Shown: positions 9,524 to 22,092, counted from the stretch's first letter. The stretch is 64,000 nucleotides of DNA from Agaricus subrufescens (GCA_029945375.1 CM057058.1:3162001-3226000); one strand, 5' to 3'. The notes: a model not told the origin generated them from the letters alone. Translations and numbers: made by a program.

Positions 9524-12500
9524 CTACCCAAGAATTTCTAATACAATGCCTAACCGTCAAAAGTCAGTAAAGGAAACAAAATCAGAAGAAGAAAAACATT
9601 ACCGGCAGCAATGGTTTCTCCATTTCTCCGGAGTAGGATCCTTCCCATATCCTTGTTTGCAGCAAATTGCTCTAGAGGAATCCCTTTTGGTGGTGCATTA
9701 TGATCGCCACCACGCAACGAAATTTCTACTTCTGCCGAAGCACCTTTGACTAAAACACTACGAGATACACATATAATCAGCCCCAAGGGAAACAGATTAT
9801 TGTGTTTAGTTTTTTTTTTTTTTCCGTACTCACCGAGGATTTTTCCTCGAAACCTTGCCTGTCGATCTATCCATTAATGCAAGAAGTTTACTTGTTGTTG
9901 CGGGTACGTCTCTTGATTGATTAAACAACTCAACCTAATTTTTCAATTCAGTGTCAGTACTTTGAAGTTCTCGAGAAAAAAAGGATTTGAGGAAATACAT
10001 ACAGAGGCCCCAGTAGTTATAGGCACTGCAATATCAAACACGATAATCCGAGCCGTAAACACTGTGGCCAGTGAAACAGCTTCACCAGGAAAACACAACA
10101 CGCTTCCGATGTTCAGGTTCACCGGATCGATATTAGCAAGTCCGATAGACACATTCGATCCTGCCATTGCCCAATTAACCGACACATCTTCTACTTCAAT
10201 AGCTAGCAAAAAAAAAACCATGAGACAAAAGACTCGTTTGAAAATCAAGTTGGAAAAAAAAGTATTACATTTAACAACCCCGATGACAGAATCATCACCC
10301 GGCATTGCACGCAACTTTTCTCCAACCTGCACGATGCCACTGGCAATACGTCCAGCGACATAAACGCCTGACATACTTTGCATTTTAAAGATGTTAGAGA
10401 TGGGTAACCGGAAAAAGTTGGTATAATCTCGTAGAGGCGGTTCAAGCTTATCTGATTACAATGTGAGTTACGCATAAGTTATACTATTCAAGCCGACTCA
10501 CCCAGATAATCGACAAGGGAGAGTCCAGAAAACCACTCGTTAAGTTCTTTAGACTCTTCACCTTTACGGTCGACTAGATTGACGCCTAACGTCGCACCGA
10601 CAGGTACAAAACTCATTTTCGAGCCAGCAAATCCTGATTGACTAAGGAACGGTCGTAAACTTGATACAATCTCATCGAAACGTGCTCGACTCCATTCAAC
10701 CTTTATACAGAAACGCATCAGTGTATCAACTTTTGAGATAGTCGCGTATACATACCTGATCGAGCTTGTTGATAGCTACAATAACTTGGCTTACTCCCAA
10801 GCTCCTAACCAGTATCACATGTTCTCTTGTCTGCCCACCTCTCTCAAATCCGGCTTCAAATTGTCCAATACCCGCATCAACCACTAAAACAGCACAATCC
10901 GCTTGTGAGGCCCCGGAGATCATATTCGGCACAAAATCTTTGTGACCCGGTGCATCGAGGACAGTTATCTGCCGGTGAGGTGTTGTAAAGTATTGTTGAG
11001 CAATATCCATCGTAATTCCACTAATAAAAAAAGGATTAGCCCTCTTGTATAATATTCTCACAGGAAACAACACACCGCTCCCGTTCTTCAGTAGTGCCAT
11101 CCAAACCCCATGCCCAACTAAAACTACTCTTCCCAACCTTCGTACTTCCTCTTTCATTCGCCCTCCTAGTCTTCTCGTCGACTCTCCCGAGTTCATACAG
11201 CAACCTCCCCATCAACGTAGACTTCCCCGCATCCACATGCCCTAATAACGATTATTAAAGCCTCCAAAGATGAGCCAAACAGACATACCGATGACAACAA
11301 TACTAACAGCCTTCTTTCCCTCGGGCCCACCATCGACAGCGCGTTGGGCTTCCTCCAACAGCTTCTCCTTCGCCAAACTGACCTTTGGCACCTCCTCAAC
11401 CACGGCAGGTTCTTCCATCTCATCCGCCTTTGCAGGAGTTTCCAGACCCAACGCCGAAATATCCAATTGGCTCTGATCTACTTTCTTCCCTTTCGCAGAA
11501 GTGGAAGGAGTCGAAAACTTGACACTCGTATTAAAGTTCACATTGATATTGGTTTTCTTCTTTGGTGTTGTAGCACCTGACGGAGTAGCAGACGAACTAG
11601 CCGACGCACTAGGCGTTGAACGTTGTGCTAAAGCTTTTTGAGCCTTTTCTCGTTCTCTGGCAGCTGTTGAAACGATTATCAGCATCCAAATTCGACAATC
11701 CACAAAGAAACTGGAGAATGGTAGAAAGAACAATTAAACTCGTTTAATAAAATTTCGGAAGAGTTCAGAATATCGAAAATGGAAGAAGAATCAAGTCCTT
11801 GAGCTCAAAGTCGATGTCGCAGATGATTTTCCCGACTTCGAAAGGGACGTTCCACGACGAGCATTAAACACGAGATCGTCGGGACTGGGACTGTCGAATG
11901 CAAATCCAGAAGGGGGCACGAAATTCGGTACGATCCCGCCTTTTTCATTCGTGTGTCTCGCACCCTGCTCCTCCGTTGGGTTCCCCCGGTCCGATCCCTT
12001 CTTGCTCTTTTTGGATGGCTTGTACATAACCAAGTCTTCACGCACGAGGACGGAAGCAAAGGGAGAGGGCGATGTACGAGAACGCGTGGTTGGTTGGAAG
12101 ATTGGAGGCACGGAGGCAGCGGTCGTTTCTGCAGGCTCCTCGACGGCAGGCTTGGCCGCAGGTCTTTCACCCGCTTTCTTGACCTTCAACGCTAATTTAG
12201 AGGTCCTGACCGGCTGAGCCGTGGACGCCGCCGCAATAGGAACAACATCAAGCTTTGGTGTATAAGACGGACGCTTAGGATCTGTGAGACTGAAGAAGGA
12301 TTGGTACGAGGTCGTGATAGCGGTCGTGGCTGTTCCCCCATTGGCTGTCGGGACAAGATATTCTGTCTTTGGTGGAGGAAGCTTCGGTGCCTTGTTTGCA
12401 GTGACCTTTTGCTGGGCCAATTTGGCCAATTTAGACATAGGTTTCCCCGAGCTTACGTCGCTCTTTACTTCTTCTGTTTGAGTTGGTGCCTGAGGCTTGA

Positions 12501-14223
12501 CAGCGGCAATATTAGACACAGTTGCCTTTGGCGGCGAAGGGGGCTTGGATGACTCAGAGGCGGGCCGCGAGTGTTGCGAGGTAGTAGGCTGGGAAGACCG
12601 TCGAGCCGAAAGCTCGGAAGCTGCCTGTAGAGTGCGTAATGGTACACCTTTGGCGGGTGGTGGAGATTGTGGTTGGGCTAAAGTCAGTTTCGGCCGTTCC
12701 GGTTTGACGTCGACTTTGTCTATTTCCTCCAGCTGTAAGGCAGCCTGTATTGCCTTCTGTACATGGGCGGTCATCTCGGAGACTCCTGTGCCTTGAGAAC
12801 GAGGACTTGACGGTGTAAAAGCTCCGAAATTCCTAAAAGAAGAGGGAGGCGAGACCGAAGGAGGCTGGACAGTTGACGTGCTACCCAGTTCAGACTGCGG
12901 GGAAGGTCGTAGCTCGGGAAAAGTTTTGACGGAACCTGTCAAAGCAGTGCCATCATCTCTGGAGCTCACGGAGAGCGCACTGCCAGCACTACTCAGTCGG
13001 GAACTTGCTAAAGATGAAAGTTTAGATTTCTTGGGAGTCATCGATCGAGGCCGATCTGGGAGAGGTTTTTCTGATGTTAAGGCAGGTATAGAAGGATTAG
13101 ACGTTTGTGGCGTAGTTGCGGAAGAAACCCTGATTGAAGGGGTGCTGCTGTCAGAAATGCTGTCTCGTGGTAATGACTTTGTATGCTGTCGTGGAGTTTC
13201 TTCTCCCATCACATTCACAAAGAAACGTTGGGTTTGCGAATCGTCCTCTAAAACGGCTAATCAGACGGATATCTTTATGACATCATAAACGACAAACGGA
13301 GAAGTTCGCCATATGAAGTAGTTCGGCTAGAATCGCCCTCTGCCTGACGCCCCAGTATCTGTAAGGCACGGTGCGATGACTCTGTAGCGAGTTCGCTTTT
13401 TTCGGTGATCGTACTCAACTCCGGTCGATATGGTCCGAAATATGTTGAGTCTAGATCTTCCAAAGGCAAGCTGGGGTGATCCTGCGGTTCATACGTATCG
13501 TTCGTTTCGTCTTGTTCAAAGGCTTGCTGCTGGGCGAGAATGATTTTTGGAACGCGGGATTGATCATCGCTAGTGTCCAAATTTCGACTTCTGAAGTATT
13601 CGAGGGCCGAATCTAGTGACGCATAAAAAGTCAATGAATATTGGATTCTGAAGGCCGAATTCAGAATGATTAAGTAGGTGTAGATAAGCACCTTGTAGTC
13701 ATGATTGATAATGGAAGGGATTGCGCAGGGTGGGAGGAAAAATACCAGAAAACGAAGAACGGTAATAACAAACTGTCTACAAGGGCTTACCTTTGCGTTC
13801 TAGTGCAACACGTTTACGTCCCTGCTCCGCTGTTGTAATGTTACCTCTGCAACAAAATCATTGTATATGTATGTCCCGTACCGAGAGCCCATTCGACAGT
13901 CCTGTTCACGTCGTTGTATTCTTGCCAGAGGCGCTCCTTCAGTTCATTATCCGATATGCCGGTCGTTTGAGCAGTTCCGATGACAGCACGGACACTTTCA
14001 AGAGCATCATAAAGCTCATCTTTTAGACAAGATGAGACAGAAATCTAGAAATAGAGCAGTAGACACACTCTCTTGTTCTTCCGTCATTGGCTCCTCGCCG
14101 CCATCAGATAAAGCATCATCATCCAGTTCATCTGTAGATCAAATTCAGGGAATGGAAGATATGTAAAAATGATTCCTGCAGACCATTGATATTCAAGTTG
14201 CGAATATCCCTATGTCTCGACAT
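9524..14223 (-). CDS. HBS1: HBS1 ribosome-rescue GTPase, possible dual HBS1/SKI7 gene
   Basis: eRF3/EF1A-like GTPase that, with Dom34/Pelota, rescues stalled ribosomes (no-go and non-stop decay) in the cytosol. N-terminus [13 protein letters not shown] followed by an acidic stretch and an HBS1-N helical domain ([20 protein letters not shown]). Then a large exon (about 13256-11791) coding some 475 Ser/Pro-rich residues. GTPase exons follow: [12 protein letters not shown] (G1), [11 protein letters not shown] (G2), LDAPGHKDF (G3), AINKLDQ (G4), and EF1A-type domains II and III. The last exon, reached by a 9604-9545 intron, encodes GIVLEILG and TAG at 9524-9526. The large exon has its own in-frame TGA at 11791-11793; see findings. 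ATG at 14221-14223. Confidence 0.92.
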
Positions 14224-14367
14224 TATACAGTGGGAGGATGGTGTCGAGTGCAGGCTCAGATCACCCGGCAGGGTCTCGCCCAGTTGGTAAATAGATGCAA
14301 ACAAAGAATTTAATTCGTAGTCTCGAGCCTGACCTTTACACTTTCTCTTACGCGTTTTCTTTTCACC
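14224..14367. promoter_or_regulatory. Shared 144-bp promoter of HBS1 and mitochondrial SSB
   Basis: Divergent start codons are 144 bp apart. One ACGCGT box lies at 14350-14355, 12 bp before the SSB start. No TATA box is obvious. A single hexamer is weak evidence. Confidence 0.4.
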
Positions 14368-15084
14368 ATGTTTAGCGCTCTCCGTGTTACGAAGCAGTCT
14401 TCTCTAGCGTCCGCTACCAGGGTCTGTGTCATATGCATACATCCGCGACACAGTGGGTTATTGACACTTTTCCAATTCAGGCTTTTTCGACGTCGCGTCC
14501 TCGGGCTGCTGACTTGGCCAAGTTGACGCTCATAGGCAGACTTGCTAAGGAACCTGAAACAAGGCTCACAAAGAATGAAAAGCGATTTGTCGCGTAGGTG
14601 CAAATATTCTATCATGCTCTCCGCAAACTCAAGTACGTTGAAAGTTATACCATAGTTACCAACAATGGCACTACCACTGTCCAAGGCGGTATGACACATT
14701 ACAAACCACTTTTTCCTCTTACTTACGCCGGAGTAGAACGCCAAATGGTCCCTACTTTCCACCGCATCTTGTGCTTTGATGGTCCTCAACTGGACTACCT
14801 CTGCCGCTTGAAGAAAGGCTCGAGAGTGTACGTACAGGCGGACTACAACATCAAGGAGCCTGAGCAGGGCGCCGACCCGACTACCCCCCAAGGTCAACGA
14901 CACATCTTCCTCACACATGGTACGTATCACAGGCGCGTTCCTAACTTTCCCCACTGACGCGTACCTCACAGATAGCCTCAAAGTTTTGACTGCACCAAGG
15001 CCAACTGACAATGCGGAGAATGCAGAAAACGCAGAAAAAACAGGCGATGAATCTTCTCATTCATCACAGGACACAATATTTTAA
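14368..15084 (+). CDS. RIM1: Mitochondrial single-stranded DNA-binding protein (RIM1 type)
   Basis: OB-fold SSB for mitochondrial DNA replication. Exon 1 encodes MFSALRVTKQSSLASATR, a typical presequence, continuing AFSTSRPRAADLAKLTLIGR. Then LAKEPETRLTKNEKRFVA, YTIVTNNG, PTFHRILCFDG and LKKGSRVYVQADYNIKEPEQ, the SSB core. After the last intron the tail is acidic (DNAENAENAEKTGDESSHSS) and the gene ends QDTIF with TAA at 15082-15084. Five exons; an inner intron starting GTATGACAC removes a non-SSB stretch between TTTVQ and PTFHR. Introns were placed by keeping the SSB fold intact. A 63-bp convergent gap separates it from the UPF0303 gene. Confidence 0.9.
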
Positions 15085-15147
15085 GTTCCCGTCGTAACTT
15101 GTTGCTCTCGTGATAGTAAAATATGATCTAATATTGGTTAAAACATC

Positions 15148-16134
15148 CTACTCCTCTCTGTACTCGCTATCTCCGGGATGTTCACTATGCTGGTGATATT
15201 CGACAGCGGAACCTTCAGGAGGTTGAGTATGTTGCTGCGTGCCAATTTCCGATGTCCACTCCTGTTCAAAGTTAGAACATACTATTGACAAGACAAACCT
15301 GACGTACGGCAACTAAATGAGGGATAGTTGGTTCTGGCATGCGCACTTGCTCTGTAGCTTGGCTTTCCCTTCGCAATTTTTTGATGTAATCGCGGACCGT
15401 TGTTGCAACCAACTGACGAATTCAGACTGAGCATTCGAGAGTTGCAGGGTGTTGTAGAACTCACGTTGTGATCATCATGGGATGAGCCGGAGTATGCAGC
15501 GACAATTGCAATTGGACAACATGGTGCATTCTGGATGGCAGGTCTACGTTGTGTTGCAAAACATAATCAATTCACTCACCAGCAGCCAAATCGGAAAAGC
15601 TGCCATCAAAACCATTGTTCAATCCGAAATTCACTGCTCAGCATATGCCTCCGAACTCACCTCCACCCTGCACCTTGAAATCACCTTCCAAACCCATCTG
15701 TTTCGCAGTTTTGCCCATAGCGGACATGCCCTTTTCAACATAATAACTCGAGTGGCCCGTTCGCTTGACCACATTGAGCATCCCCTCGAGGCAAATCCAA
15801 CTATCGAGGCTAACATCACCCGCACCGCTCGGGTGGCCCAGGTCACCCACTGTGCACGAGAAAAGAGTGTGACCGGCAATTGTTTGAACGGTTATCACCA
15901 GCCCCTTTCCCTTTGCGTGCCGAGAGGAGGCACGAAAGCGTTTACGGATCGAAAGGCCCTGCGGTTCAGCGCAGCTGAGGGATTGTCTGCATTTCGAAAT
16001 ACAGTAGCACATACGAGTGTGATGGCGTCATCCGCAGAAAAGGCCTGGAAACGGTAGGAGTTTTCTTCCGTCAAAGCCTGGGTGGCCAAGTTGACGTCTG
16101 TGGAGACGGCGACCATTTGCATGCCATTGAACAT
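15148..16134 (-). CDS. UPF0303 / DUF336-type (HbpS/GlcG-like) protein
   Basis: Member of the UPF0303 branch of the HbpS/GlcG-like (heme-degrading-domain) superfamily; biochemical function is not established. Exons splice to MFNGMQMVAVSTDVNLATQA..., FQAFSADDAITL joined to GLSIRKRFRASSRHAKGKG, then LVITVQTIAGHTLFSCTVGD, DVSLDSWICLEGMLNVVKR and GHSSYYVEKGMS. After two more introns comes AFPIWLL joined to NAPCCPIAIVAAYSGSSHDD, the superfamily's Gly/hydrophobic C-terminal strand, then LVATTVRDYIKKL. The C-terminus is His/Gln/Glu-rich and ends EYREE with TAG at 15148-15150. The start is ATG 16132-16134; a second Met two codons later is possible. Divergent from PEX12. Confidence 0.82.
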
Positions 16135-16389
16135 GAATGTGAAAGTAGTTGAAGCTGTTGCGAGCCTGGCTAGCTAACAGAACCGCAAATACGTCAGCCC
16201 GGAGAAGGCCTTGCGCGTTTACCATGAGGCACATCTAGCTTCCGGGCCGATTGAGTAAGATGACGGTTCGAAGTTCCTGAGTAGCTCTGGCGGCTGTTGC
16301 GTGTGGGTGCCGACGTAGCTCCGGTTCGGCTACCATCATATGTCCGCAAGTGCGCTCATGATACCGACTCTTTCCATCGACCATAAACA

Positions 16390-17768
16390 ATGGAGTTCTT
16401 CAACGACGTTGGGTCTGACCCCCTCAAGCCGTCTTTCTTCGAGTTGATTGCACAGGAACAGCTCCGGGATCTTTTGCAACCCGCACTGAAATATGTTCTT
16501 GCCGTCAGTCTGTTTTCTACGCTTCGAGGACGCGCTTGACTCCCCTCATAGGTCTTTGCTCAAAGATACCCTCGATATCTACTCAAGATAGTCAATAAGC
16601 ACGAGGAGTTCTATGCTGCTATAATGCTCGTGGTCGAAAGTTACTACCTTAAAAAGCATAGTACGTATATTCCACGCTCATCCTGGATTCCATTTCTTAA
16701 CATAAACACCAGACGCCTCGTTCGCTGAAAATTTCTATGGCTTGAAAAGAAGGCGAAGGCCATTTATCGAAACAGAACGAACAAAGGCTGCTGTGGGAGG
16801 GATCCCGCAAGGAGAAGGTTTGAGAAGACCAGAAATATGGCGTTCGCTCATCTTCCTCGTACGTCATATGCACACTTTTCCGAAGAGCGCAACATGCTGA
16901 AACTGTCATCGAGGTCGGCGTGCCATACCTGCGTGCCAAGGCACACGACTACTACGAACAATTAGGAGGTGGTATCAACTCCGACATCCTTGAAGAGGGA
17001 ACCGATCCCAGGCAACTGCGAGCATTAACAGAAGAAGTGAGTACTCTGCTTTGGTGTATTTTCATTTTTTTGATAAAGTCCTCCCTCAGACTTTCAAAGG
17101 GAGAGCTCGACGAATATTCAAGGCTATATATCCTTGGCTCAATGTCTCTTTTGAAGCATGGCTGCTGGCTTGGAATGTCGCATATCTTTTTGACAAGACA
17201 CCCTTCTACCGGCCGTGGCTATCCTGGATACGAGTAGACCTTCGTCGACTAGGGATCGAGGATTTCGTACGTTCACTTGCGTTTCGTATATTTTGACTAC
17301 CTCGATTGACCCTTTTGGTAGCGTGCAGCAAGTCTAGTAGCCGAAAAGAAAAACACACCGACTCAGCGATTTGACATTATCACTCGCCTGCGTCAATTGT
17401 TATCATCTTCTCCACGTCTATTACTCGACTCCCTTAGACTTCTCCTGCCGACCGCGATATTCTTCGTCAAGTTCCTTGAATGGTGGTACTCACCTAATTC
17501 TCCGGCGCGCTCGCTGAACACTTCTCCTCTTGGGCCGGCAATCCCTCCACCACGCATGTTGCCACCACATCCACAGGGTCTGCGGATCGACCGACAAGCA
17601 TACGGTATCTGTCCAATTTGCCAAAAACCTATGAACAATGCCACAGCACTACCGTCAGGTTACGTTTTCTGTTACCGCTGTGTATACGATCACGTAGAAA
17701 AGCAGGGCAAGTGTCCGGTGACATTGCTGCCGACTCGGATATGGCAACTAAGAAAAGTGCTCGTGTGA
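16390..17768 (+). CDS. PEX12: Peroxin-12, peroxisomal RING E3 ligase subunit
   Basis: Peroxisomal membrane protein of the Pex2/Pex10/Pex12 ubiquitin ligase, which recycles the import receptor Pex5. N-terminus MEFFNDVGSDPLKPSFFELI, matching the Pex12 pattern, then QLRDLLQPALKYVLA, VFAQRYPRYLLKIVNKHEEF and YGLKRRR, typical of Pex2/12 N-domains. The middle has membrane-associated helices (FEAWLLAWNVAYLFDKTPFY, LLLPTAIFFVKFLEWWYS). The C-terminal RING is ICPICQKPMNNATALPSGYV followed by FCYRCVYDHVEKQGKCPVT. It has a reduced set of zinc ligands, as is usual for Pex12. Several 45-65 nt introns; last exon ends TGA at 17766-17768. Start at ATG 16390. Confidence 0.93.
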
Positions 17769-18075
17769 TATGGTTCACGCACGTTCGTTAACTGATTACT
17801 CTGATAAATTGTGTTTTGCAATATATCTAATACATCGATGACCCGATAAATTCAGAAGCAACTTACACGTAAGATTCGAACCTGATAGATGTGGATTTTA
17901 TTTGAGTTCTTGGCCTGACTTGGATAGAATTACGACGCGGGGCATGCACGTGCGATAGTCTGAGTAGCAAGCTGGTTGTCCAGAGACATTGCGATAGAAG
18001 GGCTGATCGCAATGCTTTAAATTCGACGCCGATCTCTTCATTTCCTGCTGCCAATTTCCACCTCCAGTTCTCCTT
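17769..18075. other. Intergenic region, PHO81 promoter
   Basis: No gene seen. It carries the palindrome GCACGTGC at 17946-17953, which contains an E-box CACGTG. A GATTCGAACC string near 17875 resembles a minus-strand tRNA T-loop, but no tRNA folds around it. Confidence 0.5.
17946..17953. promoter_or_regulatory. GCACGTGC E-box upstream of PHO81
   Basis: Perfect 8-bp palindrome 123 bp before the PHO81 start. CACGTG is the core site of Pho4 in yeast and of NUC-1 in Neurospora, bHLH factors of the phosphate-starvation pathway in which Pho81 acts. Yeast PHO81 is itself a Pho4 target. Function here is inferred from position and known biology. Confidence 0.45.
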
Positions 18076-21000
18076 ATGAAGGTATTTACTTCGGCTCAAT
18101 CTACCTCACTGCCCTTCGAACCGATTCCTTTGTCCGAAACACCAGTTCGGAAAACAAATCCAAAGCCAGCAAGTTCCTGGATGGTCGACATACTATCTCG
18201 ACTACAAGTTCCTCAAGAAGATTATTTCTTCTCTCGCTGCTAACCGACCTGCATCTGAGGCTGCAGCTCTCGCGACTGGTTCTCGAGTCACGAGTTCTGA
18301 CCGGATATCAAGTGACATTGACACTCCTCCAAATACCGAGTCCCCTGCTTTTATTCTGCCCACTAATGACAGTCTCAGAAGCCCGAACTTTCAGGCTCAT
18401 AAGGCTGCTTTCTTCTTCAAGCTCGAACGGGAACTCGAAAAGGTGCGCACCTCTAACTACCTGATAAAGGGCATGACCGAGGAATGAAAATAGATCAATG
18501 TCTTCTATCTACAAAAAGAGGCTGAATTGCGCCTCAGGATGGAAACATTGCTTTCAAAGCGAAGGGCCGCAGCCGCTAAAGGATTCCCCGATGCCACGGA
18601 TAATGCCATTCACAGCGAATGGAGTGCCGTCGAAGAGGGGTTTCGTTTGTTGGAGAGAGATCTAGGCAAATTGCAGGTATGATTATTACGCGTTGATCCT
18701 GCAGCATGATTCCAACCTTTCGGGTAGTCATTTGTGGAGACAAACGCTATCGGTTTTAGAAAGATTCTCAAGAAGTTTGATAAACGTTCTACCTCGACGA
18801 CGAAAGAGATGTATCTGGCTCGTCAGGTGGACGTCCAACCGGTGTTTAATCGTCAGGTCCGCGTGTCCGAACCATGCGATTGCCATGTGCTTACATGACT
18901 TTGACAGCTTATCTCTGAGTTATCGGATACCGTCGCCGCGTGTTTGCTTGATCTTACGGATCTATCCTCAGGATTGAAATTCGAGGGAGCCGCTGCCAAT
19001 GACATACTCACCCAGCAGATCTTCTCCGACACGCGTCCTCCCTCCGGTCCGCTCCGAGACCTCGAGAAGAATTTCCGATATGCTATAATCAACTCTGATG
19101 CAGCTGCTGTCAAGGATTGTGTTCATTTTTCGGAAAATCTTGGGCAGCAGACTGACGGAAAACTCGATGTGGCGCGAATCTTGTGGAATGCTATCGTTGA
19201 GGCACCGACAGACCTGGCCGAGTTGATTCTCTCCACCCTCTCGGCCCCTTTTGATTTTCAATTTGTCGATGACATCAATGGTCGCACATGTTTACATGAT
19301 GCAGCAATATCTGGTGCTTCATATTTGGTAAATTTGTGCATTCGGAATGGCGTTCAGATCGACAGAAGTGACGTCTATGGTCGTATACCGCTCCACTATG
19401 CTTGCATGAATGGCCATGCACACGTATGCGAGCAACTCCTTCTCGCCGGCTCACCCCCAAACGCACTTGACCTAGACAACTATTCTCCATTGGTCTATGC
19501 TACTCTCAAGGGCAGTGTGGGTTGTATCCAAGTCCTCTTCGAGCATGGAAAGGTTCCCGCGCACTCTCCATCCTCGTCGAATGACCTCGCCCCACTGTCT
19601 GTTGCAAGTCAGTGTGGTCATGTTGATGTAGTCGTGCTGCTTTTGAAATACGGTGCCACACCTGTTCCTAATACGAACGGCGAATACCCGATTCATCTCT
19701 CGGCACGAGAAGGCCATTCGGATATTTGCAAGCTCTTCATCAACATGGAAGGATGGGATGTCCCGGATAAATATCATGAGTGGACACCCCTTTTCCATGC
19801 TGCACGATATGGCAGGGCAGGTTGTGTCCACGTGCTGCTCGAGGCGGGCAGTGCACCCAGTACTCGCGATGAATTGGGTCAAACAGCTGCCCACTATGCT
19901 GCCTGGTACGGACATCATGAATGCCTTTACCTCATCCTAGCTGCGGTTCAAAGCAGTTCTGCGTTTCAGCCGAGCGTTGTACCGAATTATCATTCGCCCG
20001 CTTTGGAGGTCGTTCCGTCCGCAGATTCTGAAATTGACCTCATACCCTCACTTTCTCTTCCGCCGCCCGCAATGCCACACCGCGTTTACGGTCATAATTT
20101 CCTCGATCGTAATCATCTTGTTCAGGTGACTATCGGCCCATCTTCTAAGACCCCCTCCGTACCGGGTGTCCGACTACATCATCGACTTATCAGCCCTGCA
20201 TTCAAAGATGAACATTTTGTCTCTTCAACGCCTTTGAAGTTGGTTATGACAACGACGAGCCCGCAAGTGATTTCCGCTCCGTATAGTGTATCTCTTCCGC
20301 AGACGAGTCACCGCGATGTGTTCACATTCCAAATCCCGTCATTAGAGTCTTTGTCGCTTGAGTTCTCGGTATATCCGAACTTTGGTACAAAGACTATTGG
20401 CAGGGCTATTGCTTTACCGTCTATGATGAGGGATTGTACTAGTGGAACGCATGAATTCACGCTCCCGATTTTGGATACACGGCTACATGTAATTGGAGAG
20501 GTATGTCGATTGCTACAAATGCTCAGACTGCCGTTCATGTTACTTTTCATAGGTCGATTTTACTGTCAGCTTTATCACTTCTTTCCGCGGCGCTCGGCTT
20601 GAAGTTAATGGGGGTATGGAGACTTATTGGAAGTCGACAGCACTTCATGCGATACCTCATTTTCAACCGGGCCTTCTTGGGCCATCGAGTTCAAGACCCA
20701 GCCGAATAGGGTCGGCTCAGACATCACCCTCGCAAAACAACATCCATGGTGGACACCAAATTCTACCGGTGACATCGCTAGAAGGGGAGTATTTTTATGT
20801 TATGGTTCAAGTCACTAGGGATATGCGGCCTGTAGCATGTTCCGAATGGGTATTGTCTAACACAGGATTTGACTTGACTGTCAACGATGTGACTCTTTCA
20901 CAGTTTGAAAGGGTCGCCATGGGTCTGGGAAGAGATTTTAATTCTGTGAAGAATGATCCATCATTCGAATGGTCTACCGCGTTCTCAAAATGGATGGTCC

Positions 21001-21847
21001 CTTTGACAGTCTTATTACGGGTGAATATATTCCTTCTGTTTTTGGACCTTTTAAACAAAAAAAGGGGAGAGGAAGCGAGAGGCACTCATAAAAATTGACT
21101 TTCACAGGCTCTCCCTTCAAACATCAAACTTTGTATCGATCTCAGTTTACCATGTCGATGTCAGCCCCACCTCCATCAAGTGGATCTTAACGCCGCCGTG
21201 GATGCGGTTCTTCGTGACATTTTCCGCAACCCGGCCATTGCCACTAACTGTCAAATCATCTTCAACTCATTTTGTCCGGATGTATGCGCAGCATTAAACT
21301 GGAAACAACCAAACTGTCAGTATTAGCGTTTTCTTTTTTTCATTTTTTAAAAAAAGAATCATCTAATCATATATGTGTTTGTGTGTCTGTCTGTCCGTAA
21401 AATATAGATCCCGTGTTTTTCACATCAAGATGTGGCAAAAACAATCAACATCTGCCAACGAAGAGTTACGAGATGGTGGATGAAGAGTTTGATGATAGAT
21501 TGCGTAGTTTAGGCGCAGCAGTGGAGTTTGCAAAGGACAACAACCTGCTTGGTATTTTTGTCGATGCCGAACTTTTGGTACGTACCTTCCCCCTCCCCCT
21601 TATTTTGGATCCGCATGAACCACAATCATTGATATTGAATAAATGGGGGAAAACGTAGTGTCAAGTTTCTTCCCTCGTTGATGCAATGCGAAACTCGGGT
21701 CTCATTGTTGGTGTCCATGGGAGTCCTGCAACCCTCGCTGCGCTTTCGCGTATAACAACAGAAACAGATCAGAGTCCCATCGACGCACTCATCTCACACA
21801 ACGCGATCTCATTCCTCGACCATTCAGCCACCAGAGACCTACTTTGA
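18076..21847 (+). CDS. PHO81: PHO81: SPX, ankyrin repeats and GDPD-like domain
   Basis: CDK inhibitor and phosphate sensor of the PHO pathway. Exon 1 is only ATGAAG; exon 2 continues FGKQIQSQQVPGWSTYYLDY, so the SPX start MKFGKxIxxxxVPGW is intact. SPX helices follow (AAFFFKLERELEK, NVFYLQKEAELRLR, SFVETNAIGFRKILKKFDK). The centre has about six ankyrin repeats (GRTCLHDAAISGA, GRIPLHYACMNGHAHVCEQL, GEYPIHLSAREGHSDICKLF, GQTAAHYAAWYGHHECLYLI). The C-terminal third resembles the glycerophosphodiesterase fold of Pho81 proteins: SNIKLCIDLSL in place of the enzyme's catalytic start, and IVGVHGSPATLA near the end. It is probably catalytically inactive, as in this family. The start is well supported by the SPX motif; the stop is TGA at 21845-21847. 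Confidence 0.93.
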
Positions 21848-22092
21848 TCTCTCTCAAGATATATATTTCTGAAACTTTGGCAAATGACATAAATGATACA
21901 AACGAGGGAAGCAAACACATCTACATGAGAAATCAAAAAAAAAATAACAAAAGATGGGCGTTTATGTTCCTCCGTAATCACGACTAAAGATACAGCGTTG
22001 TAGTTCTATGGTATTAATTGGAGAATTATTAATTCGAAAGTTCGACCTGCGAGGGCGGGTATGGAGTTGTCGCTGATGAGAGTATGAATCGA

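Noticed and set aside
14310..15011. A 233-codon minus-strand frame antisense to mitochondrial SSB
   Set aside because: It runs across the SSB introns and has no family resemblance; SSB explains the region.
17860..17935. Possible minus-strand tRNA at the GATTCGAACC string
   Set aside because: The T-stem does not pair and no acceptor or anticodon arm could be found around it.
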